Shown here: piece by piece, positions 1 through 8,455 of the stretch | Layout of the letters: the number at the start of each line of letters is the position of its first letter | How positions within the stretch are numbered: the stretch's first letter is position 1 | From: JBPEWY01 sp965224095 | GTDB taxonomy: Bacteria; Bacteroidota; Bacteroidia; Flavobacteriales; Flavobacteriaceae | Reading direction: 5' to 3' | NCBI GenBank assembly: GCA_965224095.1 | Contig: OZ245039.1 | Coordinates: forward strand, 1,054,001-1,118,000 | DNA length: 64,000 bases | Notes under the pieces: model-generated | What the model was told of the DNA's origin: nothing | Databases searched by the model: none | Seen by the model: only the letters and a program-made list of their open reading frames with translations | Made by a program: the position numbers and the translations under genes

Positions 1-27
1 TATCCATCGTGTCCATATATTTAGTAT

Positions 28-200
28 AAAAAAAGCCTACATCGGTGAGAAGTTTTGTACAAACTCCTATAAACAGGTTTAAGGCTACCGAACTGCTTAA
101 GGATCCGGTTACAAGACCGGCATGCTTTTACAACCCGAACTCACCTTTTTCAAAAATATTAATGTTGAGTTTGTCAAAAATAAATTACCAATGTAGGCAG
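28..200 (-). ncRNA. ssrS: Probable 6S RNA
   Basis: No reading frame covers this stretch just downstream of zapA, but the minus-strand transcript folds into one long interrupted hairpin. The 5' end GCCTACATTGGT (199-188) pairs with ACCGATGTAGGC (46-35), one G-U pair aside. Inside this, ACAAACTC pairs with GAGTTTGT, and GGTGAG pairs with CTCACC. Seven T residues follow the closing stem, as in an intrinsic terminator. Length (about 173 nt), long bulged-hairpin shape and the zapA neighbour all match 6S RNA, which binds RNA polymerase holoenzyme by mimicking an open promoter. A weak -7-like box (AAAATTTG) lies about 4 nt upstream of the predicted 5' end. Identification rests on shape and context, not on a database match. 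Confidence 0.68.
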
Positions 201-231
201 TAATCAAATTTTATTTAAAAGAACGTATTTG

Positions 232-522
232 CTAACTAAGTTGCTCTAACAAAAGTTTATTTAACGAATGTAATCGTTCTTTTGCCAGGGCAATATCGCT
301 TTCTTTATCTATGCTCTTTTGTTCCGCCTGCGATGCAAACTGCAGGGCGCACATAGCTAAAACATCCTGTTTATCACGAACCGCATAACTCTGCTCAAAT
401 TGCTTTATTAACTTTTCAATCTTCTTAGCCGCTTTTCGCAGACCTTCCTCCTGATTCGGGTTAATTGTAAGCGGATACACTCTATCCGCAATAGTCAATT
501 TGATTTTAAGCTTGTCGTTCAT
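232..522 (-). CDS. zapA: Cell division protein ZapA
   Basis: A 96-residue protein whose opening (KLKIKLTIADRVYPLTI) is the ZapA N-terminal strand pair, followed by a long helix likely to form a coiled coil. ZapA binds FtsZ filaments in the cytoplasm and bundles them at the division ring. I take the ATG at 522; the frame could open at a TTG two codons earlier, but that adds nothing conserved. It follows the coiled-coil gene at 539-829 by 16 nt and is probably in the same transcript, started from the promoter at 855-885. The 6S-like RNA lies directly downstream, an arrangement also known from other phyla. Confidence 0.9.
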   Translation of the reverse strand: MNDKLKIKLTIADRVYPLTINPNQEEGLRKAAKKIEKLIKQFEQSYAVRDKQDVLAMCALQFASQAEQKSIDKESDIALAKERLHSLNKLLLEQLS

Positions 523-538
523 AATCAATGTAAGAACA

Positions 539-829
539 TTATTCGGATAACTGGGTAATACAATGATCCAGTTCCCGAATGAGCGTATTTATTTTAAGCT
601 TAGCTTCTGTATTATTGTCATTACTGCCAAGCATTGAATTTGCCATTTTAAGTGATTGATATTTTTCCTCCCAGTCTTCAATATGCTTTTCAAGCTCCGA
701 TCTGGTGGTCTCTAAAGCCGATACTTCCTCGGTAAGTCTGGTATTCATCTGTTTTAAAAGCTCCATTTTATGAAGCAATTTACTAATCCGATTTTCAAGA
801 ACATCAACAATTTCAGAGATTTCACTCAT
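539..829 (-). CDS. Small coiled-coil protein upstream of zapA
   Basis: A 96-residue, highly charged protein with no signal peptide or membrane segment. Heptad-like spacing of Leu and Ile through residues 5-75 (for example ENRISKLLHKMELLKQMN) predicts a continuous coiled coil. It is the first gene of a two-gene operon with zapA. By size, shape and position it resembles ZapB-like or other divisome coiled-coil partners, but I see no family-specific motif. A division role is inferred from context only. Confidence 0.75.
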   Translation of the reverse strand: MSEISEIVDVLENRISKLLHKMELLKQMNTRLTEEVSALETTRSELEKHIEDWEEKYQSLKMANSMLGSNDNNTEAKLKINTLIRELDHCITQLSE

Positions 830-854
830 CGTGTAAATTCAATACATATAAACA

Positions 855-885
855 CAAAGTTAACATACCTGACTCTAGTTCGCAA
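855..885 (-). promoter_or_regulatory. Promoter of the zapA operon
   Basis: On the minus strand a TTG (885-883) is followed after 20 bp by TAACTTTG (862-855). This matches the Bacteroidota -33/-7 consensus (TTG, 19-21 bp, TAnnTTTG) and lies 26 nt upstream of the first codon of the coiled-coil gene. Confidence 0.7.
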
Positions 886-942
886 CAGTTTTCCGAAAAT
901 ATTGAGAATTTATCTGATTGTAAAAAATAATGGCCCGGTTTT

Positions 943-969
943 AGCACCTAATGTTTTATGTTATATTTG
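943..969 (+). promoter_or_regulatory. Promoter of the M23 peptidase operon
   Basis: TATATTTG at 962-969 is a perfect Bacteroidota -7 box. The -33 region is weak (GGTTTTAG around 938-944). It lies 35 nt before the proposed ATG at 1005, which supports that start over a longer frame opening inside the promoter. Confidence 0.6.
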
Positions 970-1004
970 ATTTAATTACATTAGCCGTAGAACCAAAACA
1001 TTCT

Positions 1005-2702
1005 ATGAAATTACATTATACCCTTTTCTTTTTTTTCCTATGGATGACAGCCGGACTGGCACAAAATAACTATCCCGAAGATGTTTTTCAATCACCTCTA
1101 AACATTCCTCTGGTACTTTCAGGAACCTTTGGTGAGCTAAGGTCCAATCATTTTCATTCCGGCCTGGATATCAAAACACAACAACGCGAAGGCCTTTCGG
1201 TTTTTGCCATTGGCGATGGCGTAATTACGCGAATTAAAATATCCCGTTGGGGATATGGCAAAGCCCTGTATGTTGCTCATCCTAATGGCTATACATCCGT
1301 ATACGGCCATTTGCAAAAATTTGCTCCGGAAATAGAGGCCTATGTAAAAAAGCATCAATACGCTAAAAGAAGCTTTGAAATTGAATTGTTCCCTAAAAAT
1401 GGAGAGTTGTCATGCACGAAAGGGCAGGTTATAGCTTATAGCGGGAACACCGGAGGCTCCGGCGGGCCTCATTTGCATTTTGAAATACGGGGTTCCGCAT
1501 CACAGAAACCCATTAACCCTATGTATTTCGGAATTGACATAAAAGATACGCAAGCTCCGGTATTACAGCGTTTGTTTGCCTATCCTCTCGGGAGTAATGC
1601 GCAGGTTAACAAATCGGAAAGACGCATTCAAATTCCCTTTAGGAGAACACAAGACGGAAATTATAAGTCAGATCCCGTATATGCTTCGGGGCGTATAGGG
1701 TTTGGTTTTAACGGGTACGATCGTCAGGATCTGGCGTATAACCATAATGGTGTTTACGCGGTAGCCCTGCGGGTAAATAACAAAACTGTTTTACAATACG
1801 ATTTCGAATCTTTTGCTTTTTCCGAAACCCGATATATCAACACATTTATAGATTACGAATATTTTATTAAAAACAGGAGCAGGATTCAGAAGTGCTTTGT
1901 TGAAGCCGCAAATCCGCTCAGTATTTATCAAATCAATATTAATAACGGAGTCGTTGAAATACTACCGGGAAAAGCGTACCAACTGGAACTAAAAGTCCGG
2001 GATTTTTCAGGGAATACCTCTTCCCTTTTTATACCTGTGATCGGTAAAAAACAAGAAGTGGTGTATTTTAAAGATGAAGCCCGTACCGATTATTTTATTA
2101 AAGCATCCCAGCCCAATAATTTTGATTTGGGAGCAGCAAAGGTGCATTTTCCGGCTAAAGCATTTTATCAGGATTTCTATATCGATCTGGTGCCGGGAAA
2201 GGACACGGTAAAAATTCATAACAAGAAGGTTCCGGTTCATAAGAACTTTACCGTAACCTTTAATGCTTCACAACGTTCCACGCAAGACCGGGAAAAGCTT
2301 TATATTGCTCTCTTAGACAAAAAAGGAAATCCAACATACCAAAACACATACAAACGTAACGGTCATTTAAGTACGCGCACAAGAAATCTGGGTACTTATA
2401 CCCTTGTCAGTGATACGACACCTCCCAGAATCAGGCCTCGTAACTTTAAAGACCATAAATGGCTTTCCAACTACAGGTATTTATCGTTAAAGCTCGAAGA
2501 CCATGAAAGCGGTATTGACAGTTACAGCGCTACCATTAACGGAGAATGGGTGCTTTTGGAATACGATGCCAAAAAAGGAAATTTAAAATACGATTTCAAA
2601 GATAAAGTGTTTGACGATACCAGGTTGGAACTCGAAGTAAAAGCTATAGATAATGTGGGCAACAGTACTACTTTTACGAGTACATTATTTAGAAAAAAAT
2701 AA
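1005..2702 (+). CDS. M23 family metallopeptidase (secreted)
   Basis: A 565-residue exported protein. Residues 1-19 form a signal peptide ending in LAQ. The M23/LytM zinc endopeptidase domain follows at about 40-165, with HSGLD (H51, D55) and HLHFE (156-160) supplying the metal and catalytic ligands. M23 enzymes cut peptidoglycan cross-bridges. The remaining 400 residues are beta-rich and not recognisable as a peptidase, perhaps Ig-like modules for wall or partner binding. The start is placed at the ATG at 1005 because it opens directly on the signal peptide; an upstream in-frame ATG at 951 overlaps the -7 box. It is the first gene of an operon with a TonB-dependent receptor starting 5 nt later. 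Confidence 0.9.
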   Translation: MKLHYTLFFFFLWMTAGLAQNNYPEDVFQSPLNIPLVLSGTFGELRSNHFHSGLDIKTQQREGLSVFAIGDGVITRIKISRWGYGKALYVAHPNGYTSVYGHLQKFAPEIEAYVKKHQYAKRSFEIELFPKNGELSCTKGQVIAYSGNTGGSGGPHLHFEIRGSASQKPINPMYFGIDIKDTQAPVLQRLFAYPLGSNAQVNKSERRIQIPFRRTQDGNYKSDPVYASGRIGFGFNGYDRQDLAYNHNGVYAVALRVNNKTVLQYDFESFAFSETRYINTFIDYEYFIKNRSRIQKCFVEAANPLSIYQININNGVVEILPGKAYQLELKVRDFSGNTSSLFIPVIGKKQEVVYFKDEARTDYFIKASQPNNFDLGAAKVHFPAKAFYQDFYIDLVPGKDTVKIHNKKVPVHKNFTVTFNASQRSTQDREKLYIALLDKKGNPTYQNTYKRNGHLSTRTRNLGTYTLVSDTTPPRIRPRNFKDHKWLSNYRYLSLKLEDHESGIDSYSATINGEWVLLEYDAKKGNLKYDFKDKVFDDTRLELEVKAIDNVGNSTTFTSTLFRKK

Positions 2703-2707
2703 ACATA

Positions 2708-5170
2708 TTGAAATTATATAGGCTTATTATCATCTTGTTTTTTAGCAGTCTTGCTAAACTCTCCGCTCAAAATGCGAGTATTCGAGGTGTGGTTCTGGAC
2801 GAAAATAATAACCCTGTGGAAAATGTTAATATCGCGATTGGAGAAAAGGGAACGCAAACCAATGCTAATGGGTTTTATGAAATGGAGGTTCCGGGCAATC
2901 AGGATATCACACTGGTTTTTAGTCATTTATCATACAAGAAAATAACACTTACATTACAATTGGAAAACGGGGAAGATTTCGAGTTCAACCCCGTAATGAA
3001 AGTAAATGTAGCTCAGATCAGCGAGGTAGTTGTAACTGCCAACAGGCGTAAATCAATTCAGGGAATTACGCACATATCTCCAAAACAAATACGGCTTATA
3101 CCCGGAGCCAATGCAGGTGTGGAAAACATTCTGAAATCGCTTCCGGGGGTAAATGCCAATAACGAGTTGAGTACTCAATATGCGGTTCGCGGAGGTAATT
3201 ATGATGAAAATCTGGTGTATGTTAATGAAATAGAAGTGTATCGTCCATTTCTAATTCGTTCCGGACAACAGGAGGGATTGAGTTTTGTGAATACAGATCT
3301 TATTCAGGATGTGAGCTTCTCCTCCGGAGGGTTTCAGGCGCGATACGGCGATAAACTCTCATCGGTACTGGATATAACATATAAAAACCCCGTAGCTTTT
3401 GGAGCAAGTTTTAAGGCGAGTTTATTGGGAGCCAGTGCCTCTGTGGAAACCAGCGGCGCCAAAGGAAAATTTACTTCGCTTAGCGGGCTTCGCTATCGCA
3501 ACAACAGTTTATTGGTTAAAAGCAAACAAACCGAAACCAATTTCAAACCAATATTCGTAGATGCGCAAACGTATTTAACCTATAAGTTTTCCGATAAATT
3601 TCACCTTCACTTTTTGGGGAATCTATCATTAAACAAATACGATTATGTACCCTTAACCCGGCAAACAAATTTCGGAACTTTGTTAGACCCTATTGCTCTG
3701 GTAATTAACTATAAAGGGCAGGAAAAAGATGCCTATCAAACCGCATTGGGTGCCTTTAAGGCAAATTACTATGCGAATGACAATCTCACATTAAAAGTAA
3801 TTGCCTCTGCCTACCATACCACCGAGGAAGAATATTTTGATATCCTTGCAAGTTATGCTTTAGGTGAAGTTAATACCAGTATTGGAGGTAATGATCTTGG
3901 GGAGGTAGAATTTACTCAGGCAATAGGCTCACAGTTAAATCATGCACGAAACGACCTGGATGCCTTTATAATAAATGCCGAACACAAAGGTACTTTCGTT
4001 AAAAATGAACATCAATTTGATTGGGGTGTTAAATACACGCACGAAGATATTCGGGATCGATTAATTGAGTGGGAAGTTATTGATTCGGCAGGTTTTTCCA
4101 TTCGGCCTCCATTCCCTGAATTTATTAACCAGCAGCCTTCCGTACCTTTTACGGGAGCCCTGGAGCCTTTTCAGGAAGTCCGGGCCACAAATTTCGTAAA
4201 AACCAATCGGATTTCAGGATTTCTGCAATGGTCAAGACGTACTATCTGGAAACAAAACGAATGGTGGTTCAATGCCGGTGTAAGAATGCATTCATGGACG
4301 GTAAGTCCGGAAAATCAATCACAAAGCTCCCAAACGGTTTTTAGCCCCAGAGCCCAGGTAGCATTTAAACCCGATTGGGACAAAGATATGCTTTTCCGGC
4401 TGTCAGGAGGCCTCTATCAGCAGCCTCCCTTTTACAGAGAACTAAGAGATCCGCAAGGTCGTGTTCGCCCGGAGGTAAAATCGCAACAGGCGCTACATAT
4501 CGTGGCTGGAAATGAGTATAGTTTTAAATTATGGAGCCGCCCTTTCAAACTTATTTCGGAAGCTTATTACAAAAAATTAACAAGGGTTAACCCCTATACC
4601 CTTGAAAATGTCCGAATCAGATATCAGACCCAAAACAATGCAGAAGCATATGCATACGGTCTTGATATGCGGCTGAACGGAGAGTTTGTTCCGGGAACCG
4701 AATCGTGGGTAAGTTTTGGTTATCTTAAAACCGAAGAAAATATTGATAACAGAGGTTATATTGCCCGGCCTACCGATCAGCGTTTAAAGTTTGCCGTATT
4801 ATTTCAGGATTATGTTCCCAACATTCCGGAATTACGCATGTATCTCAATATGATATACAATACGGGAGTTCCGGGCGGATCGCCCAGTTATGCGGATCCT
4901 TACCTCTACCAAAACCGTTTAAGAGATTACAAACGGGCTGACCTGGGAATATCATATGTTTTTACCGATTATAAGAAACGGTATCCGGAAGGGCATTGGC
5001 TTTACAAATTCAGAGAATTGAGTGCCGGCTTTGAAATATTCAATATTTTTGATGTCCAAAATGCAATAACCAATACCTGGGTTCGGGATGCTTATACCAA
5101 AAGACAGTTCGGTATTCCAAATTTTATGACCGGTCGGGTTTTTAACGTTAAAATGAGTATGCAATTCTGA
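2708..5170 (+). CDS. TonB-dependent receptor with carboxypeptidase-like N-terminal domain
   Basis: An 820-residue outer-membrane protein. It has a signal peptide (1-20, ending SAQ), a CarboxypepD_reg-like beta-sandwich domain (about 22-105), a plug domain (about 115-225, with LKSLPGVNANNELSTQYAVRGG) and a C-terminal 22-strand barrel ending in the aromatic residue F (KMSMQF). The family imports large or scarce ligands using TonB-transmitted proton-motive force; the ligand cannot be told here. No SusD partner follows, so a glycan-uptake SusCD pair is unlikely. The start codon is TTG at 2708: the next in-frame Met lies well inside the mature protein and would lose the signal peptide. The stop overlaps the next ATG (TGATG). 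Confidence 0.92.
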   Translation: MKLYRLIIILFFSSLAKLSAQNASIRGVVLDENNNPVENVNIAIGEKGTQTNANGFYEMEVPGNQDITLVFSHLSYKKITLTLQLENGEDFEFNPVMKVNVAQISEVVVTANRRKSIQGITHISPKQIRLIPGANAGVENILKSLPGVNANNELSTQYAVRGGNYDENLVYVNEIEVYRPFLIRSGQQEGLSFVNTDLIQDVSFSSGGFQARYGDKLSSVLDITYKNPVAFGASFKASLLGASASVETSGAKGKFTSLSGLRYRNNSLLVKSKQTETNFKPIFVDAQTYLTYKFSDKFHLHFLGNLSLNKYDYVPLTRQTNFGTLLDPIALVINYKGQEKDAYQTALGAFKANYYANDNLTLKVIASAYHTTEEEYFDILASYALGEVNTSIGGNDLGEVEFTQAIGSQLNHARNDLDAFIINAEHKGTFVKNEHQFDWGVKYTHEDIRDRLIEWEVIDSAGFSIRPPFPEFINQQPSVPFTGALEPFQEVRATNFVKTNRISGFLQWSRRTIWKQNEWWFNAGVRMHSWTVSPENQSQSSQTVFSPRAQVAFKPDWDKDMLFRLSGGLYQQPPFYRELRDPQGRVRPEVKSQQALHIVAGNEYSFKLWSRPFKLISEAYYKKLTRVNPYTLENVRIRYQTQNNAEAYAYGLDMRLNGEFVPGTESWVSFGYLKTEENIDNRGYIARPTDQRLKFAVLFQDYVPNIPELRMYLNMIYNTGVPGGSPSYADPYLYQNRLRDYKRADLGISYVFTDYKKRYPEGHWLYKFRELSAGFEIFNIFDVQNAITNTWVRDAYTKRQFGIPNFMTGRVFNVKMSMQF

Positions 5171-5805
5171 TGAAAAAAATAATCTTCTTTATTAGTTTAC
5201 TAATAGTTTGTACGGGTTACGGGCAAAAATCGATTTATGAAAGCTCCTCGTTTAAAACGTTGAGTAAAGAACATCAAAAAATAGCCATCCTTCCCTTCAG
5301 GGCCATCCTAAAACTTGACGATTCGAAGAACAGGACTAAAAAGCAAATGTTACACCTCGAGGAGGAGGAGGGATACGCCGTACAAAATGCCCTTGAAACC
5401 TATTTCCTTAAGAGGAAAAAGCGAAAAAAATTCACAGTGGAATTCCAGGATATTAAAAATACGAATGCGCTGTTAGCCCGAAATAATATTACCTATGGCA
5501 ATATTGATGTGTATCCTACACAGGAGCTCTGCAAAATCCTCAATGTAGATGCTATTATTAGCGGGAACCTTACTTTGAATGCACTTATTTCAAAGGGTGT
5601 TTCTACTTCATTTGATTTGATCTCTTATTTGTCAGGAAAATCAGACCACGGCCGGATCGCCATTAAAATAAGCGACGGAAAATCAGGAAAATTACTGTGG
5701 AAGTACGAAAAAACCATTACCCGTAAATCCGGAAAAAACACCCAGGCTATCATTGAGTCTATGATGAAAAAAGCGGCTCGTAAATTTCCTTATGATAAAG
5801 GGTAA
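5170..5805 (+). CDS. Secreted CsgG/GNA1162-like protein
   Basis: A 211-residue exported protein with a signal peptide (1-18, ending GYG). The core resembles the CsgG/DUF799-type fold: a strand KIAILPF at about 37-43, a helix, and a second conserved strand with VDAIISGNLT near 125, the part that assigns such proteins to outer-membrane lipoprotein-like assemblies. No lipobox cysteine is present, so it is probably soluble or peripheral in the periplasm. It overlaps the TonB-receptor stop by one base, so translation is probably coupled. Family placement is by pattern only and moderately sure. Confidence 0.7.
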   Translation: MKKIIFFISLLIVCTGYGQKSIYESSSFKTLSKEHQKIAILPFRAILKLDDSKNRTKKQMLHLEEEEGYAVQNALETYFLKRKKRKKFTVEFQDIKNTNALLARNNITYGNIDVYPTQELCKILNVDAIISGNLTLNALISKGVSTSFDLISYLSGKSDHGRIAIKISDGKSGKLLWKYEKTITRKSGKNTQAIIESMMKKAARKFPYDKG

Positions 5806-5845
5806 TCCCGGATTATCGCCACTGAACAAAAGTGTAATAATTGCA

Positions 5846-6994
5846 TTATTTGTTTAATAGTTCCCTGAGAACGGAAACCACATAATCTACTTCTTCCCTG
5901 GTATTATATTTTGAAAACGAAAAACGAAGGGACGGTTTTTTAAGTTCGTTTTCGGTAAGAACGGCCTGTAGCACATGCGATCCGGTAATACTCCCTGACT
6001 GGCATGCGCTTCCTTTGGAGCAGGCAATCCCTTTCAGATCCAGATTAAACAAAAGTAATTGAGACTGTTCTTCACTGAAGGGAAGGCGTACACTTACAAT
6101 GGTATAGGTACTTCTGGCGGCATCCTCACAAACTCCGTTAAACCGGGTTTCCGGAATTTCTCTTTGTATCTTTTCTATAAAATAATCCTTTAAACCCTGA
6201 ATATAAGACTGCTCTTCGCCTAAATGCTCATAGGCCATTACAAATGCCGTTTCCAACCCTATAATATTGTGAATACTTTCGGTACCTGCGCGGTATCCCC
6301 GTTCTTGTTCTCCTCCAAAAATCAAGGGTTTTAACCCGGTATCCTTTCGTATATATGCAAATCCAACCCCTTTAGGGCCGTGAAATTTATGAGCGGAAGC
6401 CGCCATAAAATCGATAGGTATCTCCTGCACATCCCATTTAAAATGTCCGATACTCTGTACGGTGTCGGAGTGCAAAAGTGCTTCGTATCTTTTGCATATA
6501 TGAGCAATGGCCTTCAGATCCAGTTTGGTTCCTATTTCATTGTTTACATGCATAAAACTAACCAGTTTTTTATCGTCATCTTTGGCAAGTATACTTTCCA
6601 GATGCTCTAAATTCGGAGAGCCGTCTTTATTTAAAATCACGAACTTAACATCGATACCGTATTCCTGCTGAAGTTGCGCAGCTGTGTGCAGAATGGCGTG
6701 ATGTTCAATTTTGGATGTCACTATCTTTTTCACTCCCAGATCTCTTACAGCTCCTCTAAGCACCATATTATCTGCTTCCGTACCGCCTGATGTAAATACT
6801 ATTTCAGACGCATGTGCATTAAGCTCTTTGGCAATGGTTTTACGAGCGCTTTCTATCATGGTTTTCGGAGACCTTCCAAAACTATGAGTGGACGACGGAT
6901 TGCCAAAGTGCTCCGATAAAACCGCAGCCATTTTGCTAACTACTTCTTTATGAACGCGCGTGGTAGCTGCGTTATCCAGGTAAACTTTTTTCAT
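5846..6994 (-). CDS. Cysteine desulfurase (NifS/IscS type)
   Basis: A 382-residue PLP enzyme that takes sulfur from L-cysteine as an enzyme persulfide for Fe-S clusters, tRNA thiolation and cofactors. Visible are the N-terminal YLDNAATT, the TSGGTEADN cofactor loop, the Schiff-base lysine in SAHKFHGPKG at about residue 200, the GGEQERGYRAGTE loop and the persulfide cysteine in SKGSACQSG near 325. The length is normal for the class. The start is ATG at 6994; a TTG nine bases upstream lies inside the -7 box. No iscU, iscA or suf genes are adjacent, so it may supply sulfur generally, or work with MnmA. The mRNA looks leaderless. Confidence 0.93.
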   Translation of the reverse strand: MKKVYLDNAATTRVHKEVVSKMAAVLSEHFGNPSSTHSFGRSPKTMIESARKTIAKELNAHASEIVFTSGGTEADNMVLRGAVRDLGVKKIVTSKIEHHAILHTAAQLQQEYGIDVKFVILNKDGSPNLEHLESILAKDDDKKLVSFMHVNNEIGTKLDLKAIAHICKRYEALLHSDTVQSIGHFKWDVQEIPIDFMAASAHKFHGPKGVGFAYIRKDTGLKPLIFGGEQERGYRAGTESIHNIIGLETAFVMAYEHLGEEQSYIQGLKDYFIEKIQREIPETRFNGVCEDAARSTYTIVSVRLPFSEEQSQLLLFNLDLKGIACSKGSACQSGSITGSHVLQAVLTENELKKPSLRFSFSKYNTREEVDYVVSVLRELLNK

Positions 6995-7000
6995 AGACTC

Positions 7001-7008
7001 CAAAATTA
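7001..7008 (-). promoter_or_regulatory. -7 box of cysteine desulfurase, leaderless arrangement
   Basis: TAATTTTG on the minus strand ends only 6 nt before the ATG at 6994. Since transcription in this phylum starts about 5 nt after the box, the mRNA should begin at or next to the start codon. No good -33 TTG was found at the usual distance. Confidence 0.5.
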
Positions 7009-7050
7009 AAATTAATCCGGGTATTTTTCGTTAGAAACCCACTTTTCTTT

Positions 7051-7058
7051 TACATTTG
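7051..7058 (+). promoter_or_regulatory. -7 box upstream of lipoprotein gene
   Basis: TACATTTG at 7051-7058 matches TAnnTTTG and lies 19 nt before the ATG at 7078. The -33 position has only TTCG (7027-7030). Confidence 0.5.
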
Positions 7059-7077
7059 TTTCGATTGAAAAGTCATT

Positions 7078-7602
7078 ATGAAGCCATTTTTTCTATTATC
7101 GTTTTTCCTAGTATTTCTCTCCTGTGATGATGGAGATTTGCAAATTGAAAGTATCAATTTTGACAATGTCTCCGTTCAGGCATGTGAAACTGTTACCATT
7201 GATACCGATATACTTTTTAAAATTGACAGTGATGAAGCCCTGGTTTTAACGCTGGAAAAAGGGCTTTTGCTCAATGAGGAGACGGCTCCCGATGAACCCA
7301 GAACCAGCAATATTGATGAAAGTTCTAAATTAATCTATCGGATTTTTAACAGTACGGTTTCTAAAAACTATTTCTGTGATGCCATTCCTCCCGTAGAGCC
7401 CGAAGTACTGGAAGAGATTCCGGCGGTTAACGGAATTGTTTCAATAAGTACCGTTGCGGTTATTGATGAATCTACTCAGATTACTACTTACGAACATACC
7501 ATTTCCATTTCCGAAATGACCATGGTAAACAATAAAGGGGAGCGGCTTACCGATCTGACCGACATTAATTTCGGTACGGTAACCACAACACCTGCTAATT
7601 AG
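7078..7602 (+). CDS. Hypothetical lipoprotein
   Basis: A 174-residue protein with a lipoprotein signal: a hydrophobic stretch followed by FLSC at residues 13-16, so the mature protein starts at a lipidated Cys followed by DDGD. Acidic residues just after the cysteine are common in Bacteroidetes surface lipoproteins. The rest is beta-rich with no recognised motif. It has its own promoter and converges with the Smr-domain gene, their ends overlapping by 4 bp. Function unknown. Confidence 0.8.
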   Translation: MKPFFLLSFFLVFLSCDDGDLQIESINFDNVSVQACETVTIDTDILFKIDSDEALVLTLEKGLLLNEETAPDEPRTSNIDESSKLIYRIFNSTVSKNYFCDAIPPVEPEVLEEIPAVNGIVSISTVAVIDESTQITTYEHTISISEMTMVNNKGERLTDLTDINFGTVTTTPAN

Positions 7603-8141
7603 GGGTTTTGGTAGATATATACTTCGGTAGCCCCCAGTCCGTATTTTTGGTAGTTAGCATCGTAAAATGATACCGGGTATCGGCCGAAAAGGAATTCCAG
7701 TTCTGCCTTTAAAATGCCTTCACCCACCCCGTGAATAAATACGATTTTGGGGATCCGCTTTTTGATGGCAAATTCCAATTGCCGCTTGGCAGTATCTAAT
7801 TGTAGGGTAAGCATTTCATGATTTGTCATTCCTCGTGTAGAAACCACCAACTTATGTATATGAAGATCTACTTCCATCGGAGGAATTTCTTTTTCCTTTT
7901 TTTTCCTGGGTGCGGGTTTCTTCTTTTTACTTACACGTTCGTCTTTTAATTTACTTTCAATATCATTATGTGATACTTCGGTGAGCCAGGATTCCGGAAT
8001 CTTAATAAGATCGCTTAACGCAAAATGCATTTCGAATCCTTCATCAAGCGTCACAAGGGCTTCGCTACCGGTTATCGCCCGTATCTTTCCGCGTATGGCT
8101 TCATCAATGGTTTCTACGCGGTCTCCTACCCTTAGTTTCAT
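7599..8141 (-). CDS. DUF2027 / Smr domain protein
   Basis: A 180-residue cytoplasmic protein. Residues 1-60 (KLRVGDRVETIDEAIRGKI) form an SH3-like DUF2027 domain. A Lys-rich linker (about 75-92, KKKKPAPRKKKEKE) follows, then an Smr domain (about 95-178) with the DLHIHKL start and the IHGVGEGILK nuclease-loop signature. Smr domains bind and nick branched DNA or cut RNA on stalled ribosomes; which one applies here is not visible. The MutS ATPase part of MutS2 is absent. The gene overlaps the upstream small membrane gene by 4 bases (ATGA), so the two are translationally coupled. Confidence 0.87.
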   Translation of the reverse strand: MKLRVGDRVETIDEAIRGKIRAITGSEALVTLDEGFEMHFALSDLIKIPESWLTEVSHNDIESKLKDERVSKKKKPAPRKKKEKEIPPMEVDLHIHKLVVSTRGMTNHEMLTLQLDTAKRQLEFAIKKRIPKIVFIHGVGEGILKAELEFLFGRYPVSFYDANYQKYGLGATEVYIYQNP

Positions 8142-8353
8142 ACGTTTTCATCATTAATATCTTTTTCTTCTTCCGCAGCCGGATTATCCTTTACCCAGGT
8201 GGTAGTTGATTTGTAGAGTCCAAACATCAACAAAATAAATCCGAGTGCCGCAATATATGCATGGTTGTCATTTTCCATAGTCCGGGACCCCCATAACAAT
8301 CCTGCTCCCATAACAATGGTTAAAAAATAAATAAGTTTAGAATTCATTTGCAA
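8138..8353 (-). CDS. Small two-helix membrane protein
   Basis: A 71-residue protein with two hydrophobic helices (about 6-20 and 31-47) and an acidic C-terminal tail (EEEKDINDEN). It overlaps the start of the Smr-domain gene by 4 bp and so forms a two-gene operon with it. No family signature is visible. It is accepted as real because of the translational coupling and the normal membrane-protein composition. Confidence 0.7.
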   Translation of the reverse strand: MQMNSKLIYFLTIVMGAGLLWGSRTMENDNHAYIAALGFILLMFGLYKSTTTWVKDNPAAEEEKDINDENV

Positions 8354-8455
8354 TTGTGTTAATAGCTCATCATATATATCGCTTCATTCGGCGATCTGCT
8401 TTTTCTTAAAGTCATTACAAAAATAATTGTATTTTTAACTTCGAACTAAGTAAAA

